Source: Ciceribacter lividus
GTDB lineage: Bacteria; Pseudomonadota; Alphaproteobacteria; Rhizobiales; Rhizobiaceae
Assembly: GCF_003337715.1 (NCBI RefSeq)
Contig: NZ_QPIX01000002.1
Span: 186,001 to 250,000, forward strand
Direction: 5' to 3'
Length of the DNA: 64,000 nucleotides
In this document: positions 35,880 to 45,981 of the stretch, piece after piece
Position numbering within the stretch: the first letter of the stretch is position 1
Layout: every line of letters begins with the position of its first letter
Program-made: the position numbers and the translations under genes
Notes under the pieces: generated by a model
Databases searched by the model: none
The model's input: only the letters and a program-made list of their open reading frames with translations
Told to the model about the DNA's origin: nothing

Positions 35880-36514
35880 TGTTCACCGGCATCGTCACCG
35901 ATATTGGCACCGTCGAGTCCGTCACGCCACTGAAGGAGGGCGTTCGGCTCCGGATCGCCACCAGCTACGATCCGGCGACCATCGACATGGGGGCGTCGAT
36001 CGCCCATGCAGGCACCTGCCTCACTGTCACCGGCCTGCCGGAGCAGGGCAGCAATGCCCGCTGGTACGAGGTGGAGGCCTGGGAAGAGGCACTGCGGCTC
36101 ACCACCATCGGCAGCTGGACGAAGGGGACGCACGTCAATCTCGAACGGTCACTGAAGATCGGCGACGAGCTAGGCGGCCATATCGTTTCCGGCCACGTCG
36201 ACGGCACCGCCGAGATTCTCTCCGTGGCGCCGGAAGGCGAGGCCGTGCGTATCCGCCTTCGGGTGCCGGAGCATCTCGCCCGCTTCGTCGCGCCGAAAGG
36301 CTCGGTGGCGCTCGACGGGACCTCGCTCACGGTCAATGCGGTCGACGGCACCGATTTCGACATCCTGTTGATCCGCCACACGCTGGAGGTCACCACCTGG
36401 GGTGAGCGCAAGGCGGGCGACAAGGTGAACTTCGAAGTCGACACCATGGCGCGCTATGCCGCGCGGCTTGCGGAATTCCCCGACCGGACGACCGGGTCGG
36501 TTTCTGCCGGGTAA
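35879..36514 (+). CDS. ribE: Riboflavin synthase alpha chain
   Basis: Riboflavin synthase dismutates two lumazine molecules. The 211-residue protein begins MFTGIVTDIGTV, the family signature, and shows two lumazine-binding halves: the first with HAGTCLTVTG, the second with LDGTSLTVNAV, plus GGHIVSGHVDG between them. It overlaps ribD by one base and ends before a hairpin shared with the convergent small gene. Confidence 0.96.
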   Translation: MFTGIVTDIGTVESVTPLKEGVRLRIATSYDPATIDMGASIAHAGTCLTVTGLPEQGSNARWYEVEAWEEALRLTTIGSWTKGTHVNLERSLKIGDELGGHIVSGHVDGTAEILSVAPEGEAVRIRLRVPEHLARFVAPKGSVALDGTSLTVNAVDGTDFDILLIRHTLEVTTWGERKAGDKVNFEVDTMARYAARLAEFPDRTTGSVSAG

Positions 36515-36545
36515 GTACGGCATTGCCGCAGAACAGCTGACGCGC

Positions 36546-36581
36546 GGACGCCCCGCGGGAAGACCCGCGAGGCGCCCTTTG
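36546..36581. terminator. Hairpin between ribE and the convergent small gene
   Basis: GGACGCCCCGCGGG (36546-36559) faces CCCGCGAGGCGCC (36564-36576) with minor mismatches, followed by CTTT. It lies between convergent genes and is a likely bidirectional terminator. Confidence 0.55.
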
Positions 36582-36600
36582 ATCCTGCCGCAAGGGCCGG

Positions 36601-36942
36601 TCAGCGGAGGTAGAAGACGAAGCTGCCGTCGGCTGCCCGTTCGGCGCCGACGATGTTGCCGATCTCGACGTTCTCGGCGGTCAGTTGCCGGCGAAGGTTG
36701 TGGTTCGACTCGATCGATGCCTGCAGGTCGCGGGCGGACATGGAGGCGGGGCTCACGTCCTTGTATTCCGCAAGGCGCGGGCTGCGATGGTCGAGCGACG
36801 ACAGCTCGACGACGTTGAATGCGGGGTTCGCCGTGGAGCGGAGCGCGTCGTCGACAGCACGCGGTGTCGCAGCGTGGCTGTAACCGGCGGCGGAAAGAAC
36901 GGCGAACAGGGTGGCGGATGCAATCTTGGTAAAGCGGTTCAT
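36601..36942 (-). CDS. Small secreted protein of unknown function inside the riboflavin region
   Basis: A 113-residue protein with a signal peptide (MNRFTKIASATLFAVLSAAG...SHA). The mature part has no cysteine; it contains a charged middle (SARDLQASIESNHNLRRQL) and ends in GSFVFYLR. AAAGGAGAAAAG precedes ATG 36942. It is antisense to the ribDE and ribH-nusB genes and interrupts what would be one rib run. I recognise no family. Confidence 0.78.
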   Translation of the reverse strand: MNRFTKIASATLFAVLSAAGYSHAATPRAVDDALRSTANPAFNVVELSSLDHRSPRLAEYKDVSPASMSARDLQASIESNHNLRRQLTAENVEIGNIVGAERAADGSFVFYLR

Positions 36943-37243
36943 GACTTTTCTCCTTTGATGAAGTCAGCGGAACGGGAGGGTTTCCGTGGCGCTTACGAAG
37001 AGAGATATGAGCCGCTTCCAGATCAACTTCCAATCACTAAGCTGTTGAATTCGATTAAACAATCGTAACGATTGTCGCCATGAAATCGCCTCTTTGGAGG
37101 CGTCGTCCGCGCGCCATGTCGGCGTCGACGTTTCGCATTTGGGCAGGGCCGGTCTAAAAACACTTGCCAATGGCGGGCGGGCATGGTTTGACCGCGGTCT
37201 GTTCGGGCCGCGCCCGATTTTCCCCGTTTCCAGGATCATACCC
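36943..37243. promoter_or_regulatory. Divergent intergenic region with a 17-base palindrome
   Basis: The gap between the small secreted gene and ribH carries ACAATCG-TAA-CGATTGT (37059-37075), with perfect 7-base arms, and a short hairpin CGCCTC-TTTG-GAGGCG (37087-37102). No FMN-riboswitch-like sequence was recognised. The palindrome may be an operator for either gene. Confidence 0.4.
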
Positions 37244-37702
37244 ATGCCACAGACGCAATCGGCCCCCCATCTTCTGATCGTAGAAGCCCGTTTCTACGAC
37301 GATATGTCGGATGCGCTGCTCGACGGCGCCAAGGCGGCGCTCGCCGAGGCGGGCGCGACCTATGATGTCGTAACCGTTCCCGGCGCGCTCGAGATTCCCG
37401 CGGCGATCGCCATGGCGCTCGACGGCGCCGATGCCGGCGGCACCGAATATGACGGTTTCGTCGCGCTCGGCATGGTCATTCGTGGCGAGACCTACCATTT
37501 CGACATCGTGTCCAACGAATCCTCCCGGGCACTGATGGATCTGGCGGTGTCGGAATCGCTGCCGATCGGCAACGGCATCCTGACCGTCGAAAACGAGGCG
37601 CAGGCCTGGGCGCGGGCCCGCCGCTCCGAGCTGGACAAGGGTGGCTTTGCCGCCCGAGCCGCGCTGACGATGATCGCGCTCAAGCGGAAACTGGGTGGCT
37701 GA
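37244..37702 (+). CDS. ribH: 6,7-dimethyl-8-ribityllumazine synthase
   Basis: RibH makes lumazine from dihydroxybutanone phosphate and the RibD product. The 152-residue protein contains the [15 protein letters not shown] helix and the [14 protein letters not shown] catalytic segment with its histidine. ATG 37244 ([17 protein letters not shown]) is preceded by CAGGA; earlier in-frame starts look non-conserved. nusB follows after three bases. Confidence 0.95.
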   Translation: MPQTQSAPHLLIVEARFYDDMSDALLDGAKAALAEAGATYDVVTVPGALEIPAAIAMALDGADAGGTEYDGFVALGMVIRGETYHFDIVSNESSRALMDLAVSESLPIGNGILTVENEAQAWARARRSELDKGGFAARAALTMIALKRKLGG

Positions 37703-37705
37703 CCG

Positions 37706-38191
37706 ATGGGCAAGGACGAGAAGCAGCAGCCGACGATCAAGGTCGCGAACCAGCGGGGTGCTGCGCGCCTCGCTGCCGTGCAGGCGCTCTACCAGATGGA
37801 CATCGCCGGCTCCGGCGTGCTCGAAGTCGTCGCCGAATACGAGGCTCATCGGCTGGGGCAGGAGATCGACGGCGACACCTATGTGAAGGCCGATCCCTCG
37901 TGGTTCCGCTCGATCGTCTCCGGCGTCGTCCGCGACCAGACCAAGATCGACCCGCTGATCAGCAACGCCCTGCAGGACGACTGGCCGCTGTCGCGCATCG
38001 ACAGCACCGTCCGCGCGATCCTGCGCGCCGGCACCTTCGAACTCCTCGAGCGCAAGGACGTCCCCGTCGCCGTGATCGCCACGGAATACGTGGAGATCGC
38101 CCGCGCCTTCTTCGAAGGGGAGGAGCCGAAGCTCGTCAACGCGGTGCTCGACCGTATCGCCAAGCAGGTTCGCGGACCTGCCGGAAAGTGA
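37706..38191 (+). CDS. nusB: Transcription antitermination protein NusB
   Basis: NusB binds boxA RNA with NusE (S10) and supports rRNA antitermination. The 161-residue all-helical protein has [19 protein letters not shown] near the start and [14 protein letters not shown] [12 protein letters not shown] at the end. It follows ribH by three bases, the usual ribH-nusB arrangement. Confidence 0.95.
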   Translation: MGKDEKQQPTIKVANQRGAARLAAVQALYQMDIAGSGVLEVVAEYEAHRLGQEIDGDTYVKADPSWFRSIVSGVVRDQTKIDPLISNALQDDWPLSRIDSTVRAILRAGTFELLERKDVPVAVIATEYVEIARAFFEGEEPKLVNAVLDRIAKQVRGPAGK

Positions 38192-38213
38192 CGAACGGGC
38201 GATAGGAGCCGAA

Positions 38214-39437
38214 ATGAGCGCTGTCGAAGCAGGCGGGCTGGAAACGCAACTGAGCTCAGCCAAGCGCAACGTCTTCATCCTTACGGCCGCCCAGTCGATT
38301 CTCGGCTCGGCCGCACCCCTGAGCTTCTCCGTCGGCGGCCTTGCGGGGTTCCAGCTTCTCGGCGCCGACAAATCGCTCGCCACCGCCCCGCTCACCGGTT
38401 TCAACATCGGCGTCGCCATCGGCGCGATCGTCGTCGCCCTGGCTTCACGTTTCCTCGGCCGCAGAACGAGCTTCATGTTCGGCGCGCTCATGGGTGCGCT
38501 CGGCGGCACCGTGGCGGCTCTCGCGCTATTCCGCTCCGAATTCTGGCTTTTCGCCTTCGGCCTGCTGCTGATTGGTCTCTCGGGCGGCTTCACCCAGAAG
38601 ATCCGCTTCGCCGCGGCGGACGCCTCTCCGACCTTCTACAAGGGCAAGGCCATTTCCTGGATCCTCGCGGGCGGCATCGTCTCGGCGATCGTCGGGCCGC
38701 AGCTTGCAATCTGGATGAAGGACTACTTCGCCCCGGTCACCTTTGCCGGCGCCTTCACGGCCATGGTGCCGCTGATGCTCGCTGCGATCGGTGTTCTCTC
38801 TTTCCTGAACCTGCCGGCCATGGACAGCCGCACCGGCACCGACGGCGCGCCCGCGCGGCCGCTGCGCGAGATCGTGATGACGCAGCGCTTCATCACCGGC
38901 ATGATCTGCGGCGTCAGTTCCTATGCGCTGATGACCTTCATGATGACCGGGGCACCGCTCGCCATGGTCGTCGGCTGCGGCTTTTCCTCCGATCTCGCGA
39001 CGCTCGGCATCCAGTGGCACGTGATCGCGATGTTCGCGCCGAGCTTCTTCACCGGCATGCTGATCTCGCGTTTCGGCACGGAGACGGTGGTCATCGCAGG
39101 CCTTCTGATCCTGATGGCCTGTGCCGTCGTCGCCCATATGGGCGTGGAACTCTGGAACTTCTGGGGCGCGCTGGTCTTGCTCGGTATCGGCTGGAACTTC
39201 GGCTTCATCGGCGCGACGGCCATCGTCGCGTCCAGCTATCGTCCGCAGGAGGCCGACAAGGTGCAAGGCTTCCACGACATCATCCTTTTCGGGCTGGTGG
39301 CGCTTTCCTCGTTTTCGTCGGGCAAGGTCTTCACCGCTTATGGCTGGTCCTTCATGAACCTCGTCATCTGGCCGGTCACCATCGTCTGTCTGGTGCTGGT
39401 GCTGCTGCAGATGCGGGCCGCGCGCGCAAGGGCCTGA
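38214..39437 (+). CDS. MFS transporter
   Basis: A 407-residue major facilitator with about 12 hydrophobic segments. The TM2-TM3 loop has SRFLGRRTSFMFGALMGA, a variant of the MFS motif A. Starts 22 bases after nusB with TAGGAG upstream, so it may be read through from ribH-nusB. It is distinct in sequence from the MFS gene near aspS. Substrate unknown. Confidence 0.87.
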   Translation: MSAVEAGGLETQLSSAKRNVFILTAAQSILGSAAPLSFSVGGLAGFQLLGADKSLATAPLTGFNIGVAIGAIVVALASRFLGRRTSFMFGALMGALGGTVAALALFRSEFWLFAFGLLLIGLSGGFTQKIRFAAADASPTFYKGKAISWILAGGIVSAIVGPQLAIWMKDYFAPVTFAGAFTAMVPLMLAAIGVLSFLNLPAMDSRTGTDGAPARPLREIVMTQRFITGMICGVSSYALMTFMMTGAPLAMVVGCGFSSDLATLGIQWHVIAMFAPSFFTGMLISRFGTETVVIAGLLILMACAVVAHMGVELWNFWGALVLLGIGWNFGFIGATAIVASSYRPQEADKVQGFHDIILFGLVALSSFSSGKVFTAYGWSFMNLVIWPVTIVCLVLVLLQMRAARARA

Positions 39438-39490
39438 AAAAACCGCGACATTTCGCCTGTTTCCATCGCGTCGGCTGCAAAAGGCGGCTC

Positions 39491-39519
39491 TTGACGCCAT
39501 TCGATCCTCCACGCAATCT
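39491..39519 (+). promoter_or_regulatory. Candidate promoter of hppA
   Basis: CTTGACG (-35 TTGACG at 39491-39496), a 17-base spacer and CAATCT (39514-39519), close to the rhizobial consensus CTTGAC-N17-CTATAT. About 100 bases before the hppA start. Confidence 0.35.
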
Positions 39520-39616
39520 CGCGTCCGGGCCGATCAGCTTCTGAGGAGGGGCTTGAGTCCGGCGAAGGGACCGCGCGGCGCGACAGTGCGTCCGGGCGAA
39601 ATTGGAGGTATTGCGA

Positions 39617-41755
39617 ATGACAGTACTTGTGGGCGTTATTCTATGTGGATTGCTCTCGGTCGCCTATGCGATCTGGGCGACCCGCTCGGTGCTTGCCGCC
39701 GACCAGGGCAATACGCGTATGCAGGAAATCGCGGGCTTCATCCGAGAGGGTGCACAGGCCTATCTCGCGCGTCAGTACATGACGATCGCCATGGTGGGGG
39801 CCGTGGTGTTCATCGGCACCTGGCTTCTGCTTTCGGGAAGCGCCGCAATCGGCTTCTTGATCGGGGCTGTATTGTCGGGCGCCGCAGGCTTCATCGGCAT
39901 GCACGTGTCAGTGCGCGCCAACGTCCGCACCGCCCAGGCTGCCTCGGGCAGCCTTTCGGCAGGCCTCGACATCGCCTTCAAGTCGGGTGCGATCACCGGC
40001 ATGCTGGTCGCCGGCCTCGCGCTGCTCGGCGTCTCCATCTACTTCTACGTCCTGACGGCGGTGCTCGGCCATGAACCGGGCTCCCGCGAGGTCATCGACT
40101 CGCTCGTCGCGCTCGGCTTCGGCGCCTCGCTTATCTCCATCTTCGCCCGTCTCGGCGGCGGCATCTTCACCAAGGGTGCGGACGTCGGCGGCGACCTCGT
40201 CGGCAAGGTGGAAGCCGGCATTCCGGAGGACGACCCGCGCAATCCGGCGACGATCGCCGACAACGTCGGCGACAATGTCGGCGACTGCGCCGGCATGGCC
40301 GCCGACCTCTTCGAGACCTATGCTGTCTCCGTCGTCGCGACCATGGTGCTCGCAGCGATCTTCTTCGCCGGCACTCCGGCGCTCGAAACGGCGATGATCT
40401 ATCCGCTCGCAATCTGCGGCGCCTGCATCATCACCTCGATCATCGGCACCTTCTTCGTCAAGCTCGGAGCCAACGGCTCCATCATGGGCGCCCTTTACAA
40501 GGGATTGATCGTCACCGGGCTCCTCTCGCTCCTCGGGCTCGGCGCGGCGACGTCGCTCACCATCGGCTGGGGTACGATCGGCACGGTCGCAGGTGCCGAC
40601 GTTACCGGATGGAATCTCTTCTTCTGCGGCATTCTCGGTCTCGTCGTCACGGCGCTGATCGTGGTGATCACCGAGTACTATACCGGCACGAACAAGCGTC
40701 CGGTGAACTCGATCGCCCAGGCGTCGGTGACCGGCCACGGCACCAACGTCATCCAGGGGCTTGCCGTGTCGCTCGAGTCGACCGCCCTTCCGGCGATCGT
40801 CATCGTCGGCGGCATTATTTCGACCTACCAGCTCGCCGGCCTGTTCGGGACCGCAATCGCGGTGACGACCATGCTCGGCCTCGCCGGCATGATCGTCGCG
40901 CTCGACGCCTTCGGCCCGGTCACCGACAATGCCGGCGGTATCGCCGAGATGGCGGGCCTGCCGTCCGAAGTGCGCAAGTCCACCGACGCGCTCGATGCGG
41001 TCGGCAATACCACCAAGGCGGTGACCAAGGGCTATGCGATCGGATCGGCCGGCCTGGGTGCGCTCGTGCTCTTTGCGGCCTATTCGAACGACCTGCAGTT
41101 CTTCGCGACCAACAGCGACCGTTATCCGTATTTTGCGGGCATCGGTGACATCTCGTTCAGCCTGTCGAACCCTTATGTCGTCGCAGGCCTGATCTTCGGC
41201 GGCCTCATCCCTTATCTCTTCGGGGGCATCGCCATGACCGCCGTCGGCCGCGCCGCCGGTTCGATCGTCGAGGAGGTCCGCCGGCAGTTCCGCGAAAATG
41301 CCGGCATCATGCAGGGTACGGTGAAGCCGGATTACGGCCGCGCCGTCGACATGCTGACCAAGGCGGCGATCCGGGAAATGATCGTGCCGTCGCTGCTGCC
41401 GGTGCTGGCGCCGCTCGTCGTCTATTTCGGTGTGCTGCTGATCTCCGGCTCCAAGGCCTCGGCTTTCGCCGCACTCGGCGCCTCGCTGCTCGGCGTGATC
41501 GTCAACGGCCTCTTCGTTGCGATCTCGATGACCTCCGGCGGCGGAGCCTGGGACAATGCCAAGAAGAGCTTCGAGGATGGCTTCATCGACAAGGATGGCG
41601 TGAAGCACCTGAAGGGCTCGGACGCTCACAAGGCGTCCGTCACCGGCGATACCGTCGGCGATCCCTACAAGGACACCGCTGGCCCGGCCGTGAACCCGGC
41701 GATCAAGATCACCAACATCGTGGCGCTGCTGCTGCTGGCGATGCTCGCCGCCTGA
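39617..41755 (+). CDS. hppA: Membrane-bound proton-pumping pyrophosphatase, K+-independent type
   Basis: HppA hydrolyses pyrophosphate and pumps protons across the membrane. The 712-residue protein has about 16 membrane helices and the substrate motif [19 protein letters not shown] together with [19 protein letters not shown]. The [10 protein letters not shown] segment carries Lys467, the residue that replaces alanine in potassium-independent enzymes. ATG 39617 has GGAGG eight bases upstream. A strong terminator follows. Confidence 0.97.
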   Translation: MTVLVGVILCGLLSVAYAIWATRSVLAADQGNTRMQEIAGFIREGAQAYLARQYMTIAMVGAVVFIGTWLLLSGSAAIGFLIGAVLSGAAGFIGMHVSVRANVRTAQAASGSLSAGLDIAFKSGAITGMLVAGLALLGVSIYFYVLTAVLGHEPGSREVIDSLVALGFGASLISIFARLGGGIFTKGADVGGDLVGKVEAGIPEDDPRNPATIADNVGDNVGDCAGMAADLFETYAVSVVATMVLAAIFFAGTPALETAMIYPLAICGACIITSIIGTFFVKLGANGSIMGALYKGLIVTGLLSLLGLGAATSLTIGWGTIGTVAGADVTGWNLFFCGILGLVVTALIVVITEYYTGTNKRPVNSIAQASVTGHGTNVIQGLAVSLESTALPAIVIVGGIISTYQLAGLFGTAIAVTTMLGLAGMIVALDAFGPVTDNAGGIAEMAGLPSEVRKSTDALDAVGNTTKAVTKGYAIGSAGLGALVLFAAYSNDLQFFATNSDRYPYFAGIGDISFSLSNPYVVAGLIFGGLIPYLFGGIAMTAVGRAAGSIVEEVRRQFRENAGIMQGTVKPDYGRAVDMLTKAAIREMIVPSLLPVLAPLVVYFGVLLISGSKASAFAALGASLLGVIVNGLFVAISMTSGGGAWDNAKKSFEDGFIDKDGVKHLKGSDAHKASVTGDTVGDPYKDTAGPAVNPAIKITNIVALLLLAMLAA

Positions 41756-41783
41756 CGAAGGCGTGGGCAACCGACAAAAGAAG

Positions 41784-41814
41784 AACCCGCGGAAAGCGAT
41801 TTCCGCGGGTTTTC
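41784..41814 (+). terminator. Rho-independent terminator after hppA
   Basis: Perfect 12-base stem AACCCGCGGAAA (41784-41795), loop GCGA, TTTCCGCGGGTT (41800-41811), then TTT. It may also serve the convergent bamE gene. Confidence 0.92.
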
Positions 41815-41871
41815 GTTTGTGTCCGTTCCGGAGCTCGGTCGACGCCCGCTCGGGCGCCGGCACGAACCTGA

Positions 41872-42354
41872 TCAGAGATTGCTGAACATGTGCTTGACGG
41901 AGTTGGCTGCGCCGCCGCCGCCCGATAGGATCTGCTGCAGGAAGGTGAGGTCCTTGCCGCCCGTCGGCGTGGTGCGGGATATGGTGTCGAAGACCTTCCC
42001 GTCCTTGAGCGTGTAGTTGGCGCGCTGGGCGACGACGCCGTCCTTGTCGAAATAGATCGCAAGCACCTGCTGGTCGACCAGCTTCGGCTTCATGAAGGCC
42101 GCCGAACGGGTGCGCTTCTGCGAGATGTAGTAGAAGACCTCCGCATCGAAGGTCGCGGTCGTCGAAGGCGTGCCGAGCGACAGGAGAACCTGTTCGCGGC
42201 TCGAACCTTCAGGGGCCAGGTCGAGAGCGGCCTGGTCGACGATGTAGCCGTTATGGAAGACTTCGGAGGTCTTGCAGCCGGAGAGACCGCCCACTGCGAC
42301 GGCGAGGGCGAGGGCGGCGCCGAGAAATCGCCTGTCCGATCTGATGTATCGCAT
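41872..42354 (-). CDS. bamE: Outer membrane protein assembly factor BamE-like lipoprotein (OmlA)
   Basis: A 160-residue SmpA/OmlA/BamE lipoprotein. ATG 42354 gives a signal peptide RFLGAALALAVAVGG ending in the lipobox LSGC. The mature part has GYIVDQAALDLAPEGSSREQ and LLSLGTPSTTATFD, the family's core, then a YFDKDGVV strand. BamE assists insertion of beta-barrel proteins by the Bam complex. It diverges from the UQCC gene. Confidence 0.92.
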   Translation of the reverse strand: MRYIRSDRRFLGAALALAVAVGGLSGCKTSEVFHNGYIVDQAALDLAPEGSSREQVLLSLGTPSTTATFDAEVFYYISQKRTRSAAFMKPKLVDQQVLAIYFDKDGVVAQRANYTLKDGKVFDTISRTTPTGGKDLTFLQQILSGGGGAANSVKHMFSNL

Positions 42355-42617
42355 TTCCAACCACACGTCTCCCAATGACTTTTCCGTTGGAGCGCCGGGG
42401 CGCCCGCGAACCTGTTGCGCTATCATTGTGGCCTTTCCGGGGAAGACCGGCGGACAACAAAGCTCCTCGCTTCGGCTCGTCCGGCGCATGGCGTGCATGG
42501 CAGGCGGCACAAAACGGCATTGCAATTCGCGTCTGCTTCGGTAAACCAGCTTTCGCAATCATGCAACACGACCATGGGCCGGCGAGGATGTTCCCGCGGC
42601 CCTTTTTGGCAGAATCG

Positions 42618-43169
42618 ATGCTATTCGGATTTTTCCGGCAGAAAAAGCACAACCGGCAGATCATGGAACGACAGTATGCGGCGCTCACTGCGGCGGCGCG
42701 TACACCGTATTTCTATAGTGACCTCTCGATTCCCGACACGGTGATGGGCCGTTTCGAGATGCTCTCGATCGTGCTGATTCTATTCTTCAGGCGCACGGCG
42801 AAATCGGCGCGCAGCGGCCAGGAACTCGCCCAGGAGATCATCGACGCCTTCTTTCAGGATGTCGATCATTCCATCCGCGAACTGGGTGTCGGCGACCCCG
42901 GCGTGCCGAAGCGGATGAAGAAGCTTGCCGGCCGGTTCTATGGCCGCGCCGAATCCTACGGTGCCGCGCTCGACAAAGATGACCACCAGCTGTTGGCGCA
43001 GGCGCTCGCGCGCAATATATATCCCGAAAGGGGCGATGACGCCCCCGACATGCAAGGGCTGGCCCGCTGGATGATCGAGGAGGAAGCGCATCTGCGCGAC
43101 GTTCCCGAAGAAAGCGTGGAAACCGGGTCCGTCACAATGGCCGTTCCCGGAGGGCCGCGACTGCAATGA
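42618..43169 (+). CDS. Ubiquinol-cytochrome c chaperone (UQCC1/CBP3-like)
   Basis: A 183-residue homologue of the mitochondrial cytochrome b assembly chaperone Cbp3/UQCC1. Core segments LYxxLTAAARTPYFYSDLSI-type near residue 20, the helix GQELAQEIIDAFFQDVDHSIRE and GVPKRMKKLAGRFYGR are conserved. ATG 42618 was chosen; upstream in-frame starts extend into non-conserved sequence. It overlaps yceD by four bases (ATGA). Confidence 0.9.
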   Translation: MLFGFFRQKKHNRQIMERQYAALTAAARTPYFYSDLSIPDTVMGRFEMLSIVLILFFRRTAKSARSGQELAQEIIDAFFQDVDHSIRELGVGDPGVPKRMKKLAGRFYGRAESYGAALDKDDHQLLAQALARNIYPERGDDAPDMQGLARWMIEEEAHLRDVPEESVETGSVTMAVPGGPRLQ

Positions 43170-43729
43170 GTTCACATCACAAGCATGCCGGCGACGCGGC
43201 CTTCTCCTATCTGGTGAAGGTCGGCCACGTGTCGGCGAATCCCGTTCAGGTCCATGTCGAGGCCGACGAGCGCGAGCGCCGTGCGCTGGCAGCGCTCTGG
43301 AACGTGGAAGCGGTCGAGAGTCTCGGCGCCGATCTGCAGATCGCGCGCTGGAAGAAGGACGGCATCCGCATCAAGGGCCGGGTGAAGGCCGAACTGGTGC
43401 AAGCCTGTGTCGTCACGCTCGAGCCGGTGGTTTCGCAGATCGACCAGGAGATCGATCAGGTCTTCGTGCCGGAGGGATCGCGCCTGTCCCGCATACTGAC
43501 GAACGAAGCGGGCGAGATGATTCTCGATCCCGAAGGTCCCGACATGCCGGAAACCTTCACCGGCGATACGATCGATGCGGGCGCACTGGTCTCCGAGTTC
43601 ACGGCCCTTGCCATCGATCCCTATCCGCGCAAGGCCGGCGCCGCCTTCGATGGCCATGTAGAGGACAACGGGGAGAGCGACCGCAAGCCGTCGCCGTTCG
43701 CCGTCCTGAAGGACTGGAAGAAGGAATAA
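43166..43729 (+). CDS. YceD/DUF177-family protein
   Basis: A 187-residue DUF177 protein, a family connected to 23S rRNA accumulation and ribosomal protein L32. The core VKAELVQACVVTLEPVVSQI keeps the conserved cysteine of the family. In many bacteria rpmF follows; here plsX follows directly, about 110 bases on, and no L32 gene is present. It overlaps the UQCC chaperone gene. Confidence 0.9.
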   Translation: MSSHHKHAGDAAFSYLVKVGHVSANPVQVHVEADERERRALAALWNVEAVESLGADLQIARWKKDGIRIKGRVKAELVQACVVTLEPVVSQIDQEIDQVFVPEGSRLSRILTNEAGEMILDPEGPDMPETFTGDTIDAGALVSEFTALAIDPYPRKAGAAFDGHVEDNGESDRKPSPFAVLKDWKKE

Positions 43730-43837
43730 TCGCGGTTCGCAAACGGAAACGGTCGGCACAAATCGGTTGTGCGGGACCGCAAAAACGGTATTTTGGCCGA
43801 AATTTCGCCGGGCAGCGAAAGGAAGGATCAGACGAGA

Positions 43838-44884
43838 GTGATCAGAATTTCCCTTGATTTGATGGGAGGCGACTTCGGCCCTGAGGTTGTCATTCCCGGC
43901 GCCGCCAAGGCGCTGGAACGTCATCCGGGCGTCAGCTTTGTCATGTTTGGCCAGCAGGAGAAATGCGCGCCGATCCTCGCGCAGTATCCGGCGCTGAGGG
44001 GAAAGTCGGTCTTCCATCACTGCGAGATCGCCGTCGGCATGGACGAGAAACCGAGCCAGGCACTTCGCCGCGGCCGCTACAAGTCCTCCATGTGGAAGGC
44101 GATCGAGGCCGTGAAGGCGAAGGAAGCCGATGTCGCAGTCTCCGCCGGCAATACCGGCGCGCTGATGGCCATGTCGCTCTTCTGCCTTCGCACCATGGCA
44201 AACATCGAGCGTCCGGCGCTCGCCGGCATCTGGCCGACCCTCAAGGGCGAGAGCATCGTGCTCGACGTCGGCGCCACGATCGGTGCCGACGCGCAGCAGC
44301 TTCTCGACTTCGCCGTCATGGGCGGGGCGATGGCGCGCGCGCTCTTCGAGATCGAACGCCCGATGGTCGGCCTGCTGAACGTCGGCGTCGAGGAGGTCAA
44401 GGGCCAGGAAGAGGTCAAGGAAGCCGGCCGGCTGATCCGCGAGGCTGGCCTCGACACGATCAACTATTACGGCTTCGTCGAAGGCGACGATCTTGGCCGG
44501 GGAACGGTCGACGTCGTGGTGACGGAAGGCTTCACCGGCAACGTCGCGCTGAAGACCGCCGAGGGTACCGCGCGGCAGATCGCCGAGTACCTGCGCGCGG
44601 CAATGTCGCGGACCTTCCTCGCCCGGCTCGGCTATCTCCTCGCCAAGGAGGCGTTCGACCGGCTGCGCGAGAAGATGGATCCGCGCAAGGTGAATGGCGC
44701 GGTCTTCCTCGGCCTTAACGGGATCGTGATCAAGAGCCACGGCGGCACCGATGCCGAGGGCTTTGCAGCCGCGATCGACGTCGGCTATGACATGGCCCGC
44801 AATGGCCTGACACAAAAGATTGAAAACGACCTGAAAGAATATCATGCACGGCACTCCTCCAGTGCAGGGCCCGAAGCAGCATGA
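43838..44884 (+). CDS. plsX: Phosphate acyltransferase PlsX
   Basis: PlsX makes acyl-phosphate from acyl-ACP for phospholipid synthesis. The start is GTG 43838 (encoding [17 protein letters not shown]), with AAGGAAGGA upstream; the open frame before it is not family-like. The 348-residue protein shows [17 protein letters not shown] and [15 protein letters not shown], both conserved. fabH starts 18 bases after the stop. Confidence 0.95.
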   Translation: MIRISLDLMGGDFGPEVVIPGAAKALERHPGVSFVMFGQQEKCAPILAQYPALRGKSVFHHCEIAVGMDEKPSQALRRGRYKSSMWKAIEAVKAKEADVAVSAGNTGALMAMSLFCLRTMANIERPALAGIWPTLKGESIVLDVGATIGADAQQLLDFAVMGGAMARALFEIERPMVGLLNVGVEEVKGQEEVKEAGRLIREAGLDTINYYGFVEGDDLGRGTVDVVVTEGFTGNVALKTAEGTARQIAEYLRAAMSRTFLARLGYLLAKEAFDRLREKMDPRKVNGAVFLGLNGIVIKSHGGTDAEGFAAAIDVGYDMARNGLTQKIENDLKEYHARHSSSAGPEAA

Positions 44885-44902
44885 TCGGTGGAGTTTGAAA
44901 GC

Positions 44903-45874
44903 ATGATCCGTTCTGTCGTTCGCGGTTTCGGGGCAGCGCTCCCGAAGCGAGTGATGACCAACCGCGAGTTGGAAAACATCGTAGAGACCTCTGACGAGTG
45001 GATCGTGCAGCGCACGGGCATTCGTCAGCGTTATGTCGCGGGTGAGGGGGAGACGACTGCGTCTCTCGGCGCCGATGCGGCGCGTGCCGCGCTCGAGAAT
45101 GCCGGCATGTCTGCCGACAGCATCGACCTCATCATCTGTGCGACCTCAACGCCGGACAATACCTTCCCGGCGACCGCGGTCGACATCCAGAACCGTCTCG
45201 GCATCCATCACGGCTTCGCCTTCGACATGCAGGCGGTCTGCAGCGGCTTCGTCTATGCGATGGCGACTGCCGATCTCTACATTCGCGGCGGGCTGGCCAA
45301 GCGCGTGCTCGTCATCGGTGCGGAGACCTTCTCGCGCATCCTCGACTGGAAGGACCGCACGACCTGCGTTCTCTTCGGCGACGGCGCCGGCGCGCTGGTA
45401 CTCGAGGCGGACGAGGGCAACGGCACCAATGCCGATCGCGGCGTGCTCGCCGCGCAGCTGCGCTCCGACGGCGTTCACAAGGAAAAGCTCTATGTCGACG
45501 GCGGGCCGTCGTCCACCGGAACGGTCGGCCATCTGCGCATGGAAGGCCGCGAGGTCTTCAAGCATGCCGTCGGCATGATCACCGACGTCATCGAGGCGGT
45601 CTTCGAGGCGAGCGGAACGACCTCCGACGACATCGACTGGATGGTTCCCCACCAGGCCAACCGGCGCATTATCGACGCATCGGCCAAGAAGCTCGGCATC
45701 CCGGTCGAAAAGGTCGTCGTCACCGTCGATCTGCACGGCAACACCTCTGCCGCGTCCATTCCGCTCGCGCTCGCCACGGCAGCGGGCGACGGTCGCATCA
45801 AGAAGGGCGATCTCGTCCTGCTGGAGGCGATGGGTGGCGGCTTCACCTGGGGTGCCGTGCTCGTCCGCTGGTAA
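44903..45874 (+). CDS. fabH: 3-oxoacyl-ACP synthase III
   Basis: FabH starts fatty acid synthesis by condensing acetyl-CoA with malonyl-ACP. The 323-residue protein has Cys113 in MQAVCSGF, His in VPHQANRRI and Asn in HGNTSAAS, the complete catalytic triad. ATG 44903 is preceded by GGTGGAG. Part of the plsX-fabH-ihfA-merR unit. Confidence 0.96.
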   Translation: MIRSVVRGFGAALPKRVMTNRELENIVETSDEWIVQRTGIRQRYVAGEGETTASLGADAARAALENAGMSADSIDLIICATSTPDNTFPATAVDIQNRLGIHHGFAFDMQAVCSGFVYAMATADLYIRGGLAKRVLVIGAETFSRILDWKDRTTCVLFGDGAGALVLEADEGNGTNADRGVLAAQLRSDGVHKEKLYVDGGPSSTGTVGHLRMEGREVFKHAVGMITDVIEAVFEASGTTSDDIDWMVPHQANRRIIDASAKKLGIPVEKVVVTVDLHGNTSAASIPLALATAAGDGRIKKGDLVLLEAMGGGFTWGAVLVRW

Positions 45875-45903
45875 TAGCGGCGACCAAAAATCGGATGTCG
45901 AAC

Positions 45904-45926
45904 AAGAGCTTGACCGTCAAGCTCTT
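45904..45926 (+). terminator. Hairpin between fabH and ihfA
   Basis: Perfect 10-base stem AAGAGCTTGA (45904-45913), loop CCG, TCAAGCTCTT (45917-45926). No strong T tract follows, so it may be an attenuating or mRNA-stabilising hairpin rather than a full terminator. Confidence 0.45.
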
Positions 45927-45981
45927 CGGCAATACTGTCATCGCGATTTGATAAAATGACTGTTTCAGGCGGGCGGATCAC

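Noticed and set aside
36943..37243. Possible FMN riboswitch before ribH
   Set aside because: None of the conserved FMN-element sequence blocks could be recognised; only a palindrome and a short hairpin are seen.
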